Assembly: GCF_042682545.1 (NCBI RefSeq)
Contig: NZ_JBHUHQ010000014.1
DNA length: 64,000 nucleotides
Reading direction: 5' to 3' (one strand)
Source of the DNA: Ornithinibacillus salinisoli
GTDB taxonomy: Bacteria > Bacillota > Bacilli > Bacillales > Amphibacillaceae
Within the stretch, counting starts at the first letter, position 1, and each line of letters opens with the position of its first letter. The translations under genes and the position numbers were made by a program. Under the pieces are notes generated by a model. That model ran no database searches. It was not told the DNA's origin and worked only from the letters and a program-made list of their open reading frames with translations. Of the stretch, positions 24,364-32,946 are shown one piece after another.

Positions 24364-24434
24364 ACATTTCAGATAGTGTATTAAGCACTTAGTACATATT
24401 TTTTTGGTTCTAGTGTATTAATGGATTAATACAC
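24346..24434 (+). promoter_or_regulatory. Three operator-like palindromes for the YtrA repressor
   Basis: Three 22-bp sites related to GTGTATTAAT-GG-ATTAATACAC occur at 24346-24367, 24376-24397 and 24413-24434. The third is a perfect palindrome; the second has 8 and the first 7 of 10 paired positions. They lie between the -35 box and the ytrA start. Confidence 0.75.
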
Positions 24435-24476
24435 AGGCGAATGTGACCTCATCATGAATGATTAGGAGTTGTGGCA

Positions 24477-24851
24477 ATGAAGGTGAATTTTAATAACCGG
24501 GATCCTGTGTATATTCAGGTTATTCGACATTTTAAGGAACAAATTGCAACAGGTAGCTTGGAGCCTGGACAAGAGATCCTGTCTCGTCGAGAGCTTGCAA
24601 ATAAATTGAAGATTAATCCAAACACCGCGCAGCGAGCGTATAAAGAAATGGAGGAACAAGGATTGATTTACACCGAACGGAATTTACCAAGTCGTATTAC
24701 AAAAGATGAACAGGTATTACATGCAGTTAGGGAAGAGCTTATACTGCAGGCGGTTGATTCTTTTATCACCTCTGTTCGTTCCATTAATGTTCCGTTACAT
24801 GAAGTCTTAGATTTAGTAAAAGAAAACTATGAGAAACAAGTTGAAGAATAG
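24477..24851 (+). CDS. ytrA: GntR family regulator, YtrA subfamily
   Basis: The 124-residue protein has an N-terminal winged helix (DPVYIQVIRHFKEQIATGSL, then SRRELANKLKINPNTAQRAY) and only a short C-terminal dimerisation helix pair. This is the YtrA subgroup of GntR. The start ATG 24477 is 8 bases after AGGAG. YtrA of B. subtilis represses the ytrABCDEF operon and responds to wall-active antibiotics. The operon layout here is the same type, so autorepression through the upstream palindromes is likely. Confidence 0.9.
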   Translation: MKVNFNNRDPVYIQVIRHFKEQIATGSLEPGQEILSRRELANKLKINPNTAQRAYKEMEEQGLIYTERNLPSRITKDEQVLHAVREELILQAVDSFITSVRSINVPLHEVLDLVKENYEKQVEE

Positions 24852-24862
24852 GAGGGATACCC

Positions 24863-25552
24863 ATGATTGAAGTGAAAGAGATCACGAAAAAATTCGGTCG
24901 AAAACCAGTGTTAAAAGGAATTTCCTTTACAGCTCAAAAAGGTGAAATTACTTGCCTAATAGGGATCAATGGTGTAGGTAAGACAACAGTTATGAATGCG
25001 ATTATGGCATTAACACCTATTAACAGTGGACAAATTCTAATCAACGGAGAAGAAATTCATAAAGGAAGTTATGAAAAAATCACGTTCATACCGGATGCGA
25101 TTACGATGCTACCACAAATGAGAATCTCAGAAGCCATGCAATTTATGGAGGATTTTTATGATTGTTGGAATCAAGTAAGAGCAGATGAAATGCTAGCTTT
25201 TTTCAAGTTGGATCGGAATGAACGAATTGCAAATCTTTCGAAGGGAAATACGGCAAAGGTAAATCTCTTACTAGGCTTGGCAATGGATGTGGATTATGTA
25301 TTAATGGATGAACCATTTTCGGGGATCGATATTTTTAGCAGAGAACAAATTGCTGAAGTATTTACTAGCCATTTGATTGAGGACCGCGGCGTTATCATAA
25401 CTACGCATGAAATAAATGATATTGAGCACTTGATTGATAAGGTCATCTTACTAGATGAAGGTGTTGTGATAAAAGAATTCAACACAGAAGAGGTCCGTGA
25501 AAAAGAAGGGAAGTCCGTCATTGATGTAATGAGAGAGGTGTATCGGTCGTGA
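24863..25552 (+). CDS. ytrB: ABC transporter ATP-binding protein (YtrB-like)
   Basis: The 229-residue ATPase has Walker A GINGVGKTT near residue 38, a signature region LSKGNTAKVNLLLGLA in place of a canonical LSGGQ, Walker B YVLMDEPFSGIDIFS and the histidine in ITTHEIND. The altered signature is usual for YtrB-type ATPases. It sits 11 bases behind ytrA with AGGAGGG, and its stop overlaps the GTG start of the next permease. It should pair with that permease. Confidence 0.85.
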   Translation: MIEVKEITKKFGRKPVLKGISFTAQKGEITCLIGINGVGKTTVMNAIMALTPINSGQILINGEEIHKGSYEKITFIPDAITMLPQMRISEAMQFMEDFYDCWNQVRADEMLAFFKLDRNERIANLSKGNTAKVNLLLGLAMDVDYVLMDEPFSGIDIFSREQIAEVFTSHLIEDRGVIITTHEINDIEHLIDKVILLDEGVVIKEFNTEEVREKEGKSVIDVMREVYRS

Positions 25553-26382
25553 ATAGATATTTGAAATTAGTTAACTTCGAATTGAATCGGTTTATGAAGA
25601 TTTACCTTGTTTTGATAGGCGTTACGATTGTTTCACAAATAATTGGGGTTATTGTTCGGGCTAATCAATACTTAAGCCGGGCCAATGAATTAATTTATGA
25701 AGAATTAATGCCAAAGGAAGCTTTTTTAGAACAATATGGTCGAATGTCTTTTGAATTAGTTGTCCAAACATTATGGTTTTCGGGACCTATTGCCCTTTGT
25801 ATCGCCACGTTGACCATATATGTATTATTTATTTGGTACCGTGATTGGCTGGGTAAGAATACGTTTATTTATCGCTTATTAATGCTTCCAACTGCACGAA
25901 TAAATGTATATCTAGCAAAAGCAACTACGATCTTACTATTCGTATTAGGTCTAGTTTCTGTTCAACTTATACTGTTTCCAATAGAGAGTAGAATTTTGCA
26001 GTTGATTGTACCTATCGATTTTAGACTAGATTTATCTATTCATGAGATAATATCTACTTTTTATCATTTAAATATTCTTTTTCCAAATACGTTTATTGAA
26101 TTTCTGATTTACTATGGGACTGGGTTCGCAGCTGTATTAGTCTTGTTTACAGCAATATTATTCGAGCGTAGTTTTCGTTGGAAGGGAATATTCTTTGGAT
26201 TGTTATATGGTGGGGTATCCGTATTGGTATTTCTTTCACCTATACTTATAGAGTCCTTTATTTTACAGGAATTTTTCTATCCAATCGAATTATTTGTCCT
26301 TGAGATGATTACAGGTCTTATTGTTATAGCTGGATCAATCTGGGTCAGCGCCTATTTGTTAAAGAAAAGAATAAGAGTGTGA
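25549..26382 (+). CDS. ABC transporter permease (YtrC/YtrD-like)
   Basis: The 277-residue membrane protein has six hydrophobic helices. The GTG start at 25549 overlaps the ytrB stop as GTGA, so the two are co-translated. No conserved catalytic motif is expected; the RYLKLVNFELNRFMKIY amphipathic N-terminus is typical for this permease type. B. subtilis has two such permeases, YtrC and YtrD; here only one clear copy is present. Confidence 0.8.
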   Translation: MNRYLKLVNFELNRFMKIYLVLIGVTIVSQIIGVIVRANQYLSRANELIYEELMPKEAFLEQYGRMSFELVVQTLWFSGPIALCIATLTIYVLFIWYRDWLGKNTFIYRLLMLPTARINVYLAKATTILLFVLGLVSVQLILFPIESRILQLIVPIDFRLDLSIHEIISTFYHLNILFPNTFIEFLIYYGTGFAAVLVLFTAILFERSFRWKGIFFGLLYGGVSVLVFLSPILIESFILQEFFYPIELFVLEMITGLIVIAGSIWVSAYLLKKRIRV

Positions 26383-26395
26383 TAGGAGGATGAAA

Positions 26396-27676
26396 ATGAA
26401 ACGGTATTGGAAGTTAATTTCTATTGTATCAGTTATCGTGCTTACAATTAGTACGTTCTATATTCAATCCATTGTAGCATCTAGTAAATATCCAGAGTTT
26501 AGTTTTAAGCATATAAGTGGTAGTGAGGAAGAGTTAAAAGATCTTACAATACGGGCAGAGTCAGGTGAGTCAGGGTTATATGAGCGTGTAGATATAACTA
26601 ACAATGAAACATTCTATCATAGTGAAGCTTCATTCTTAGAATACTTAGCTGGTTCGAACCGCTCTGCAGTAATTAAAAGGTATCAAAAGGATTATCGAAA
26701 CTTTATGCGAGGAAAGCAGGAAACAATAAATTCATATTACGAGGATTCATCAACTTTAGCTTATGCAGAAATAGATTGGAAGTATCATGATTATGAGCCG
26801 ACAAAGTTTGTATTTGATATTGACGTATTGAATAAGGACTCCGAGGAAACGACTTCTATTCAATTGAATGTACCAAAAAGTGAAGATTATAACTATCTTG
26901 GTGTGGAAGATGTCCAAGTCATTAATGGAAAATTAAAAGTTGTGACGCTAATTCATCCAAATGGTAGCCAAGATAGACTTGATGCAACAGAAATACACGT
27001 TTTTTCCTTTGATATAGCTTCAAAAAAACTAGAAGATACAGAAACGTTTCATTCTATACCTCGGGATGATGATGGTAATGGTCAGACAGAACTAGCTCCG
27101 TTATACAGTACAGCTGATGTCAATTCGGAAAAATATTTTCTATTGAAAAAAGTGGTCCTAGAGGAGGAAATAGTTGACGAAGAGGAAGGTGCTGCTGACA
27201 GTTCTGTCATGGAAACAGAAGAATCTCCAAATGGGATGAGAACTACAAAAGTTACCTTGTATGCATATAACTTTGAAACTGGTGAAACCGAAGAGCTCTC
27301 TTTACCTACTGAGCTTCAAGAATTAATCGATAGCGCTAGAATATCTGTTTATGATGGCTCCATTTACTTATTAAATACAACAGAGGAAGGGCTAGAAGTT
27401 ATTTCTTATCATATTGAAAATGAAGAAATATCCTCTAAACAAACATTTGATCTAGTGACAATAGAAGAATTAGAGCCATTTATTAAAGTTGCAAATGACA
27501 AAATGTACATTGTTGCTGCTAATTTTGATGAGAATAATAAAAAAAGGAATACCATTATAATCTCGGATCTAGAATCAGAGGAACTATTATATGAAGGTAT
27601 ACTTGAGAGGACCGACCCGGATTCAGTTCAATCGAACTATAAATTATATATTAATGAAATTGATATTACTAAATAA
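26396..27676 (+). CDS. Membrane-anchored extracytoplasmic protein of the ytr operon
   Basis: The 426-residue protein has one N-terminal membrane segment (about residues 6-26) and then a long acidic outside domain, without cysteine at the cleavage position, so it is anchored rather than lipidated. I favour the ATG at 26396, 7 bases after AGGAGG, over the ATG at 26390 that touches the ribosome site. The middle part repeats a pattern of short strand-like stretches (VNGKLKVVTLIHPNG, DGSIYLLNTTEEG), which suggests a beta-propeller-like fold. B. subtilis ytr has no obvious counterpart of this type. It may be a sensor or substrate-binding part; the function is unknown. Confidence 0.75.
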   Translation: MKRYWKLISIVSVIVLTISTFYIQSIVASSKYPEFSFKHISGSEEELKDLTIRAESGESGLYERVDITNNETFYHSEASFLEYLAGSNRSAVIKRYQKDYRNFMRGKQETINSYYEDSSTLAYAEIDWKYHDYEPTKFVFDIDVLNKDSEETTSIQLNVPKSEDYNYLGVEDVQVINGKLKVVTLIHPNGSQDRLDATEIHVFSFDIASKKLEDTETFHSIPRDDDGNGQTELAPLYSTADVNSEKYFLLKKVVLEEEIVDEEEGAADSSVMETEESPNGMRTTKVTLYAYNFETGETEELSLPTELQELIDSARISVYDGSIYLLNTTEEGLEVISYHIENEEISSKQTFDLVTIEELEPFIKVANDKMYIVAANFDENNKKRNTIIISDLESEELLYEGILERTDPDSVQSNYKLYINEIDITK

Positions 27677-27691
27677 TTGGGGGAAATGTTT

Positions 27692-28384
27692 TTGATACAA
27701 ATAAAACAGCTTAGTCATCATTTTGAACTAGGAAAGAAAGGGAACACAACTAAATTAACGGTCCTAAAGGATATTACTTTTCATGTGGATAAAGGTGAAA
27801 TTGTTTCCGTAGTTGGAAAGAGTGGCTCAGGAAAATCAACTCTATTAAATTTAATTAGTGGATTTATACGGCCAACAGAGGGAGAGATATGGATAGGTGA
27901 TCAAAAAGTTACTAGCCTATCAGAAGCTAAATTTGCAGATTTTCGCTTGAATCATATGGGATTTATCTTTCAAAGCTTTCAACTGATTCCCACTATGACT
28001 GCTTATCAAAATATTGAACTTCCACTCATTTTAAAGGGAGAGACTGAGGAGCAAAGAGGGCAGAAAACAATCGAAATTTTAGAAAAAGTAGGGTTGGAAA
28101 GTTTTAAGGATCACTATCCAAGCGAGCTATCTGGAGGTCAACAGCAACGGGTGAGTATAGCGAGAGCATTAATATTGGAACCACCATTGATCCTCGCAGA
28201 TGAACCAACCGGTAGTCTTGATAGCGAAACCGAAACAGAACTTTTACAATTTATCAAACAACTAAATGAAGAATTAGGAGTTACATTTTTGATTATTACA
28301 CATGATGAAGAGGTAGCACGTATCGGCCACCGCACCATTACGATTCGTGATGGACAACTTATTGAAGGGGCTGAATCGATATGA
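27692..28384 (+). CDS. ytrE: ABC transporter ATP-binding protein (YtrE-like, MacB type)
   Basis: The 230-residue ATPase has Walker A GKSGSGKST, the signature LSGGQQQRVSIARAL, Walker B LILADEPTGSLDSE and the histidine in IITHDEEVA, all as in YtrE and lipoprotein-release type ATPases. The TTG at 27692 gives a start IQIKQLSHHF that matches YtrE and lies 7-8 bases after GGGGGA; an ATG at 27686 is too close to that site. The stop overlaps the permease start as ATGA. Confidence 0.88.
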   Translation: MIQIKQLSHHFELGKKGNTTKLTVLKDITFHVDKGEIVSVVGKSGSGKSTLLNLISGFIRPTEGEIWIGDQKVTSLSEAKFADFRLNHMGFIFQSFQLIPTMTAYQNIELPLILKGETEEQRGQKTIEILEKVGLESFKDHYPSELSGGQQQRVSIARALILEPPLILADEPTGSLDSETETELLQFIKQLNEELGVTFLIITHDEEVARIGHRTITIRDGQLIEGAESI

Positions 28385-29718
28385 GGCTAAAAGATCAATT
28401 TCAATTTATAAGACAAAACATTAAGAAAAATAGAGTTAGAACGATGATGACCATACTAGCTACTGCAATGGGTTGTACTTTCCTTATCGTACTTGCATCA
28501 GTAGGCTATGGATTACAAGAGTCAGTAGTGCAGGATACTTTAGAAGAGCAGATTGTTACAAAGATTGATGTGTATGGCTATGAAGAAGGGGATAATTATC
28601 GTTCGTTGACAATGGAAGATATATCTTATTTAGAGAAAGTGGCTGGAGTTAAAGCTGTAACGAAAAGAAATCAACTTCGCCAAATTCCTACATTTACATT
28701 GGAATCATACCAGGCAGAAGCAATGGCATATGCAACTGATTTTGCGAGTGAAAAAAAGTCAGGGATTAAGTTAAACGAGGGTAGATTGCCAAAAAATGAG
28801 AATGAAATAATAGTAGGGTATCATTTTAGGGACTACTTAACTGACATCACCGAGGGTGAAAATGTCTATGATGAAGAGAGCGGAGAGATAAAAGAAGAAT
28901 ATTTATATCAAGATAATTTACTGGATAGAACGATTGAAATGACTGTGCGAAAGCAAGTGGATAAGGAAGAGGTAACAGAGACTATTCCGTTAACAATTGT
29001 CGGAGTATTAGAAGAGCCATCAAGAGAATGGATGAAAGATCAAAGTGTGTTTATTTCTCAAGATGTATATACAGAAGTTCAGGAATTTACTGGTACACCT
29101 GGAGGGGAATTAGGTGTAGACCCACAGGACGTTGAAGAAGAAAGTACGAATACGTTTGATGAAGTAACCGTATATGCGACTAATTTAGAAGAGGTTCAAG
29201 AGATTTCTGATGAACTGAAATCGGAAAATTATGCAATATATTCTGTTGTCAATGAAATGAAACAGATAAATATGCTATTTACAATTGCTAAAGCGGGATT
29301 AATTTTAGTTGGTACGATTGCGATTATCATTGCGTCTATCGGTATTTATAATACGATGACAATGGCCGTTACAGAACGTGCGCCAGATATTGGAATTATG
29401 AAAGCAATTGGTGCTAATCCGAAAACGATTAAGCAAATATTTCTATTTGAAAGTAGCTACATTGGGATTATTGGAGCAATTATCGGTACAATTGTAGCCT
29501 ATGGAGTTAGTTTCTTAGTGAATGTTGGTCTTCCACTGATTATTGAAATGGCCTTTGAAGAAGACATGCCAGAAGGATTACAGTTTTCGTCTATACCAAT
29601 AAGTCTCGTATTTATAGCAGTAGGGATCTGTCTATTTGTTACGGTGCTATCTGGATTGCGTCCAGCGAAGCGCGCAACACAAATTGATGTGTTAAAAGCA
29701 ATGAGAAGAGAAATATAA
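28381..29718 (+). CDS. ytrF: FtsX/MacB-type ABC permease (YtrF-like)
   Basis: The 445-residue protein has the four-helix FtsX/MacB layout: one helix near residues 20-40, a large extracellular domain (about 45-295) and three C-terminal helices with the motif MTMAVTERAPDIGIMKAIGA between the second and third. It overlaps ytrE by four bases. With YtrE it should form a mechanotransmission-type complex, not a classical pump. This is known for MacB-like members and inferred here. The operon ends at a strong terminator. Confidence 0.88.
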   Translation: MRLKDQFQFIRQNIKKNRVRTMMTILATAMGCTFLIVLASVGYGLQESVVQDTLEEQIVTKIDVYGYEEGDNYRSLTMEDISYLEKVAGVKAVTKRNQLRQIPTFTLESYQAEAMAYATDFASEKKSGIKLNEGRLPKNENEIIVGYHFRDYLTDITEGENVYDEESGEIKEEYLYQDNLLDRTIEMTVRKQVDKEEVTETIPLTIVGVLEEPSREWMKDQSVFISQDVYTEVQEFTGTPGGELGVDPQDVEEESTNTFDEVTVYATNLEEVQEISDELKSENYAIYSVVNEMKQINMLFTIAKAGLILVGTIAIIIASIGIYNTMTMAVTERAPDIGIMKAIGANPKTIKQIFLFESSYIGIIGAIIGTIVAYGVSFLVNVGLPLIIEMAFEEDMPEGLQFSSIPISLVFIAVGICLFVTVLSGLRPAKRATQIDVLKAMRREI

Positions 29719-29722
29719 ATGG

Positions 29723-29767
29723 AAAATGTGATTGGATATTCTAAAATTTGATCCAATCACATTTTTA
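29723..29767 (+). terminator. Terminator of the ytr operon
   Basis: AAAATGTGATTGGAT pairs perfectly with ATCCAATCACATTTT (15 bp), followed by TTTATAT. Confidence 0.85.
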
Positions 29768-29833
29768 TATATTTGTCTTCAAATAATTCCAATCAATCGT
29801 GCTTTGTGTAGTTATTTCTTTCACCTCTAACCC

Positions 29834-29867
29834 AAAAACCAAGACTACATAAAAAATGCAGTCTTGG
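29834..29867 (-). terminator. Terminator of the CotY/CotZ-like gene
   Basis: CCAAGACTACAT and ATGCAGTCTTGG form a stem with one mismatch; the minus strand continues TTTTT. Confidence 0.8.
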
Positions 29868-29885
29868 AATGTGATTTGGAGGTGA

Positions 29886-30383
29886 TTAGACTTCTAAAGG
29901 TGTTGTTGGGGATAAACATTGAATTGCACAGAAACAGTGAAGATCAACAGTAATACAAATTCCAGTTTCCACTAGATTGCCTGTATTTGGTGGAACAATT
30001 AAATCACATCCACTAGCCTTTTTATCATGATGGTGTGGTGGGCAAGGAGCTTCCTCGAATTCTAGTAGCTCTAGAACAGCACAGCACCCCTTGTCAATCT
30101 TTTTAGCACGGAACACAGCAGTTTCTACGCAATCATACACAGCATTGCCTTTTACCCCTGTTGCAACAAAAAGATCGCAATCCCCTTTGCAATAAAGTAG
30201 GAATGGAATAGTAGTATCGACAGGGGAAACCGTAGGGGAGAGTAACTGGTCAATAGATTGTTTACACCCAGTAGTACAACAGTTATCATTTGCAGCAGCG
30301 GCTACTTCGTCTTGTGCTTTGACAATTTTACGAACAACTTCACAAACACAATCTTCTTGGAATTTGCCTTGAGAACAACTCAT
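29886..30383 (-). CDS. Spore coat protein, CotY/CotZ family
   Basis: The 165-residue protein is cysteine-rich (about 17 cysteines) as in CotY/CotZ crust proteins: CSQGKFQEDCVCEVVRKIV at the start, DNCCTTGC, PFLLYCKGDCDLF and the HCFCAIQCLSPT end. Such proteins assemble into a disulfide-linked outer coat or crust layer. The start ATG 30383 lies after GAGAGG; the open frame continues upstream to 30494 without a ribosome site and across a putative sigma-K promoter. It is monocistronic. Confidence 0.88.
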   Translation of the reverse strand: MSCSQGKFQEDCVCEVVRKIVKAQDEVAAAANDNCCTTGCKQSIDQLLSPTVSPVDTTIPFLLYCKGDCDLFVATGVKGNAVYDCVETAVFRAKKIDKGCCAVLELLEFEEAPCPPHHHDKKASGCDLIVPPNTGNLVETGICITVDLHCFCAIQCLSPTTPLEV

Positions 30384-30423
30384 AGAAAAACCTCTCTTTC
30401 TTTTTATATTTTTTGATACATTA

Positions 30424-30452
30424 TAATCTATGTATGAAAGATCACCGTGGTT
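30424..30452 (-). promoter_or_regulatory. Candidate sigma-K promoter of the coat gene
   Basis: The minus strand has AACC, 16 bases, then CATAGATTA, which matches the sigma-K pattern mACm-N16-CATAnnnTA. It lies about 40 bases before the start codon, as expected for a late mother-cell gene. Confidence 0.45.
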
Positions 30453-30571
30453 GTTTACTAGTCTATTTCTAGTAAAAATGATGAAGTTGGCCATAATTAT
30501 AATAAGAAATATATGTATGTACTAGTTTATTTGCCAACACCGATTAGTTCGATATGACATAGAAAATAGTA

Positions 30572-30656
30572 GAGATCTACATGTACCAGAGTAGATCTTA
30601 CCCACAATCCATGAAATTTTAGAGCCAGTAAAACTATATGCTGGCTCTCTTTTTTA
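30572..30656 (+). ncRNA. Orphan hairpin pair with plus-strand terminator (possible small RNA 3' end)
   Basis: AGATCTAC pairs with GTAGATCT, then AGAGCCAG pairs with CTGGCTCT and is followed by TTTTTT. The T-run faces the plus strand, but no plus-strand gene lies between the coat promoter and this point. A short RNA ending here would explain it. No convincing promoter was found, so this is a weak call. The 30495-30790 gap holds nothing else that I can see. Confidence 0.3.
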
Positions 30657-30790
30657 TGGGAAAACTGCCAATTATATGAAGTTTTGATTTATAATATTAG
30701 AAAATAGTAGTTTTACTCTGTCAAAAGAAAGCACAAATTAGCAGGATTTAAGATAGGAAGCGTGCTAAATTGATATGAAGAGAGGGGATC

Positions 30791-31657
30791 GTGCATTTGT
30801 CTGGACTTCAGCGATTAATTGATAGCATTGATTATATAGAAAGAAATCTGGAATATGAAATTGAGATTGACCAAGTTGCTGCGGTTGCACATATGTCAAA
30901 ATTTCACTTTCAACGTATGTTTCATATTCTGACAGGTGTAACGGTAGCCGAGTATGTACGAAAACGTCGTCTTACCATTGCAGCTCAGGAATTGATTCAA
31001 TCAAATAGTAAAGTAATTGATGTTGCTTTAAAGTATGGTTATGAAACACCAGAATCGTTCTCAAAAGCTTTTAGGAGAGTACATGGATTAAGTCCGTCAA
31101 CAGTAAAGAATAAAGGTCAGTCGCTGAAGGCCTTTCCTAAGCTATCCTTTCAAATTCAAATAAAGGGAGATGTTGAAATGGATTACAGAATCGTGGAAAG
31201 AAAAGCATTTCGAATTATGGGTAAAGGAATTCAAGTGACAACAAGAGATGGGGAAAATTTACGTAGAATCCCAGAATTCTGGCAGGAAACAAATACTAGT
31301 CAATTTGGCGAAGAGTTGGAAAAAGCTTCTGGTCCCATGGGAGTTCTTGGAGTTTGCATGGAGTTTGATAGTCAACAGGATCTATTCACTTACTTTATTG
31401 CAGTTGAAAAAAATGATGAAGCACCTGCAGATTGGGAAGAAAAAGTAATCCCCGCTTCTACTTGGGCTGTGTTTGAAGCAGTCGGTCCACTTCCAGGATC
31501 TATTCAAAAAGTATGGGAAAGAATATTTTCGGAATGGTTCCCTTCAACAGGGTATGAACATGCTAATGCACCTGAGATGGAAGTATATCCTATCGAAGGA
31601 AAAGTTGATGATGATGACCATCGCTGTGAAGTTTGGATCCCTATTATGAAGAAATAG
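30791..31657 (+). CDS. AraC family regulator with GyrI-like effector domain
   Basis: The 288-residue protein has the AraC helix-turn-helix pair at the N-terminus (residues 8-105: IDQVAAVAHMSKFHFQRMFH and VIDVALKYGYETPESFSKAF, then RRVHGLSPS). A GyrI-like small-molecule-binding domain occupies about 130-288 (YRIVERKAFRIMGKGI, GPMGVLGVCMEFD, WVFEA-type core, MEVYP). This order is that of Rob/BmrR-like multidrug sensors. The start is GTG 30791 after GAGGGG. It is a single gene with its own terminator. Confidence 0.9.
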   Translation: MHLSGLQRLIDSIDYIERNLEYEIEIDQVAAVAHMSKFHFQRMFHILTGVTVAEYVRKRRLTIAAQELIQSNSKVIDVALKYGYETPESFSKAFRRVHGLSPSTVKNKGQSLKAFPKLSFQIQIKGDVEMDYRIVERKAFRIMGKGIQVTTRDGENLRRIPEFWQETNTSQFGEELEKASGPMGVLGVCMEFDSQQDLFTYFIAVEKNDEAPADWEEKVIPASTWAVFEAVGPLPGSIQKVWERIFSEWFPSTGYEHANAPEMEVYPIEGKVDDDDHRCEVWIPIMKK

Positions 31658-31668
31658 CTTGGTGAGAG

Positions 31669-31702
31669 AAAGAGTGATTACATTTGTAGTCACTCTTTTT
31701 TT
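31669..31702 (+). terminator. Terminator after the AraC-GyrI gene
   Basis: AAAGAGTGATTACA pairs with TGTAGTCACTCTTT with one mismatch and is followed by TTTTT. Confidence 0.85.
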
Positions 31703-31808
31703 CGAGTTCATTAAATTTAGATGACTTTTCCTTGTTGTTACTATCAAAAACAAGCTAGTTTATGCTATTTTAAATATATGGTTTAATTTCTTGGAAAGGA
31801 AGTCTATG

Positions 31809-32906
31809 ATGAAGAAAAAAGTCGGTATTATCTTCGGTGGAAAATCTGCTGAGCATGAAGTTTCCCTACAATCTGCAAAAAACATTGTAGATGCAATTGA
31901 TAAAGAAAAATATGAAGTCGTACTAGTTGGAATTGATAAAGAAGGAAAATGGCATTTAAATGATCAATCCTCTTATTTGATCAATGCCGAAAATCCAAAA
32001 CTAATACAATTAAATAAATCAAACGATAATATTGCTATTGTTCCCGGGTCTATGGATCGTCAATTGATTCATGCAGGAAATGCGGTTAATCTAGATCAAT
32101 TAGATGTTGTCTTTCCAATTGTACACGGAACGTTAGGGGAAGATGGTAGTCTTCAAGGAATGTTACGCATTGCAAACCTACCATTTGTAGGACCGAGTGT
32201 ACTAGGTTCTTCAATCTGTATGGACAAAGACATCGCAAAACGTCTCCTTCATGCTGCTGGATTAAACGTTGCTAAAGGAGCAACTTTTTCAAAAGCGAAG
32301 CGCAATATGGTAAATTTCGAAGAGGTTAAAAAATACTTAGGAACACCTATGTTTATTAAGCCGGCAAATCAAGGGTCATCTGTCGGGGTTAGTAAGGTTT
32401 CAACAAAAGAAGCATTTGATGAAGCTGTCGACTCAGCTTTCCAGTATGATAACAAAATTGTTATTGAAGAAACAGTTGTTGGACGGGAGATTGAGTGTTC
32501 TGTCTTAGGAAATGAAGACCCGATTGCATCAGTTCCTGGAGAGATATTACCTCAAACAGAATTTTATTCATACGAATCCAAATATATTGATGAAAAAGGT
32601 GCAGAACTTGCCATTCCTGCAGAATTATCTGCAGAAATGACGAAGAAGGTCCAAAATGCAGCTGTAAAAGCTTTTGAAACATTACAGTGTGAAGGACTAG
32701 CACGTGTAGACTTTTTCTTAACAGAAAGTGGAGAGTTATACGTAAATGAAGTGAATACATTACCAGGGTTTACAAAGATCAGTATGTATCCAAAGCTATG
32801 GGAGATTAGTGGTATTCCTTACTCCGAATTAATCAGTAAGCTCATCGAACTGGCCATCGAACGTCATCAACGTGACAATCAGTTAAAAAATACAGTTTGG
32901 GATTAA
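31809..32906 (+). CDS. ddl: D-alanine--D-alanine ligase
   Basis: The 365-residue ATP-grasp enzyme makes D-Ala-D-Ala for peptidoglycan. Signatures are IIFGGKSAEHEVSLQSAKN at the start, FPIVHGTLGEDGSLQGML, the PFVGPSVLGSSICMDKDIAK region, IECSVLGN and the C-terminal VNEVNTLPGFTKISMYP. The loop EFYSYESKY carries the tyrosine found in D-Ala-D-Ala enzymes rather than the vancomycin-type change. Two ATGs stand together (31806 and 31809); spacing from AAAGGA slightly favours the second. It is monocistronic. Confidence 0.93.
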   Translation: MKKKVGIIFGGKSAEHEVSLQSAKNIVDAIDKEKYEVVLVGIDKEGKWHLNDQSSYLINAENPKLIQLNKSNDNIAIVPGSMDRQLIHAGNAVNLDQLDVVFPIVHGTLGEDGSLQGMLRIANLPFVGPSVLGSSICMDKDIAKRLLHAAGLNVAKGATFSKAKRNMVNFEEVKKYLGTPMFIKPANQGSSVGVSKVSTKEAFDEAVDSAFQYDNKIVIEETVVGREIECSVLGNEDPIASVPGEILPQTEFYSYESKYIDEKGAELAIPAELSAEMTKKVQNAAVKAFETLQCEGLARVDFFLTESGELYVNEVNTLPGFTKISMYPKLWEISGIPYSELISKLIELAIERHQRDNQLKNTVWD

Positions 32907-32908
32907 GT

Positions 32909-32946
32909 AAGAAACACCAAATGCTAGTACGCATTTGGTGTTTCTT
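32909..32946. terminator. Bidirectional terminator between ddl and nitroreductase
   Basis: A perfect 16-bp stem (AAGAAACACCAAATGC and its complement) with a 6-base loop separates the convergent genes. Confidence 0.88.

Noticed and set aside
30520..30565. Short frame starting ATGTATGTACTAG before the orphan terminator
   Set aside because: Only 14 codons and no Shine-Dalgarno.
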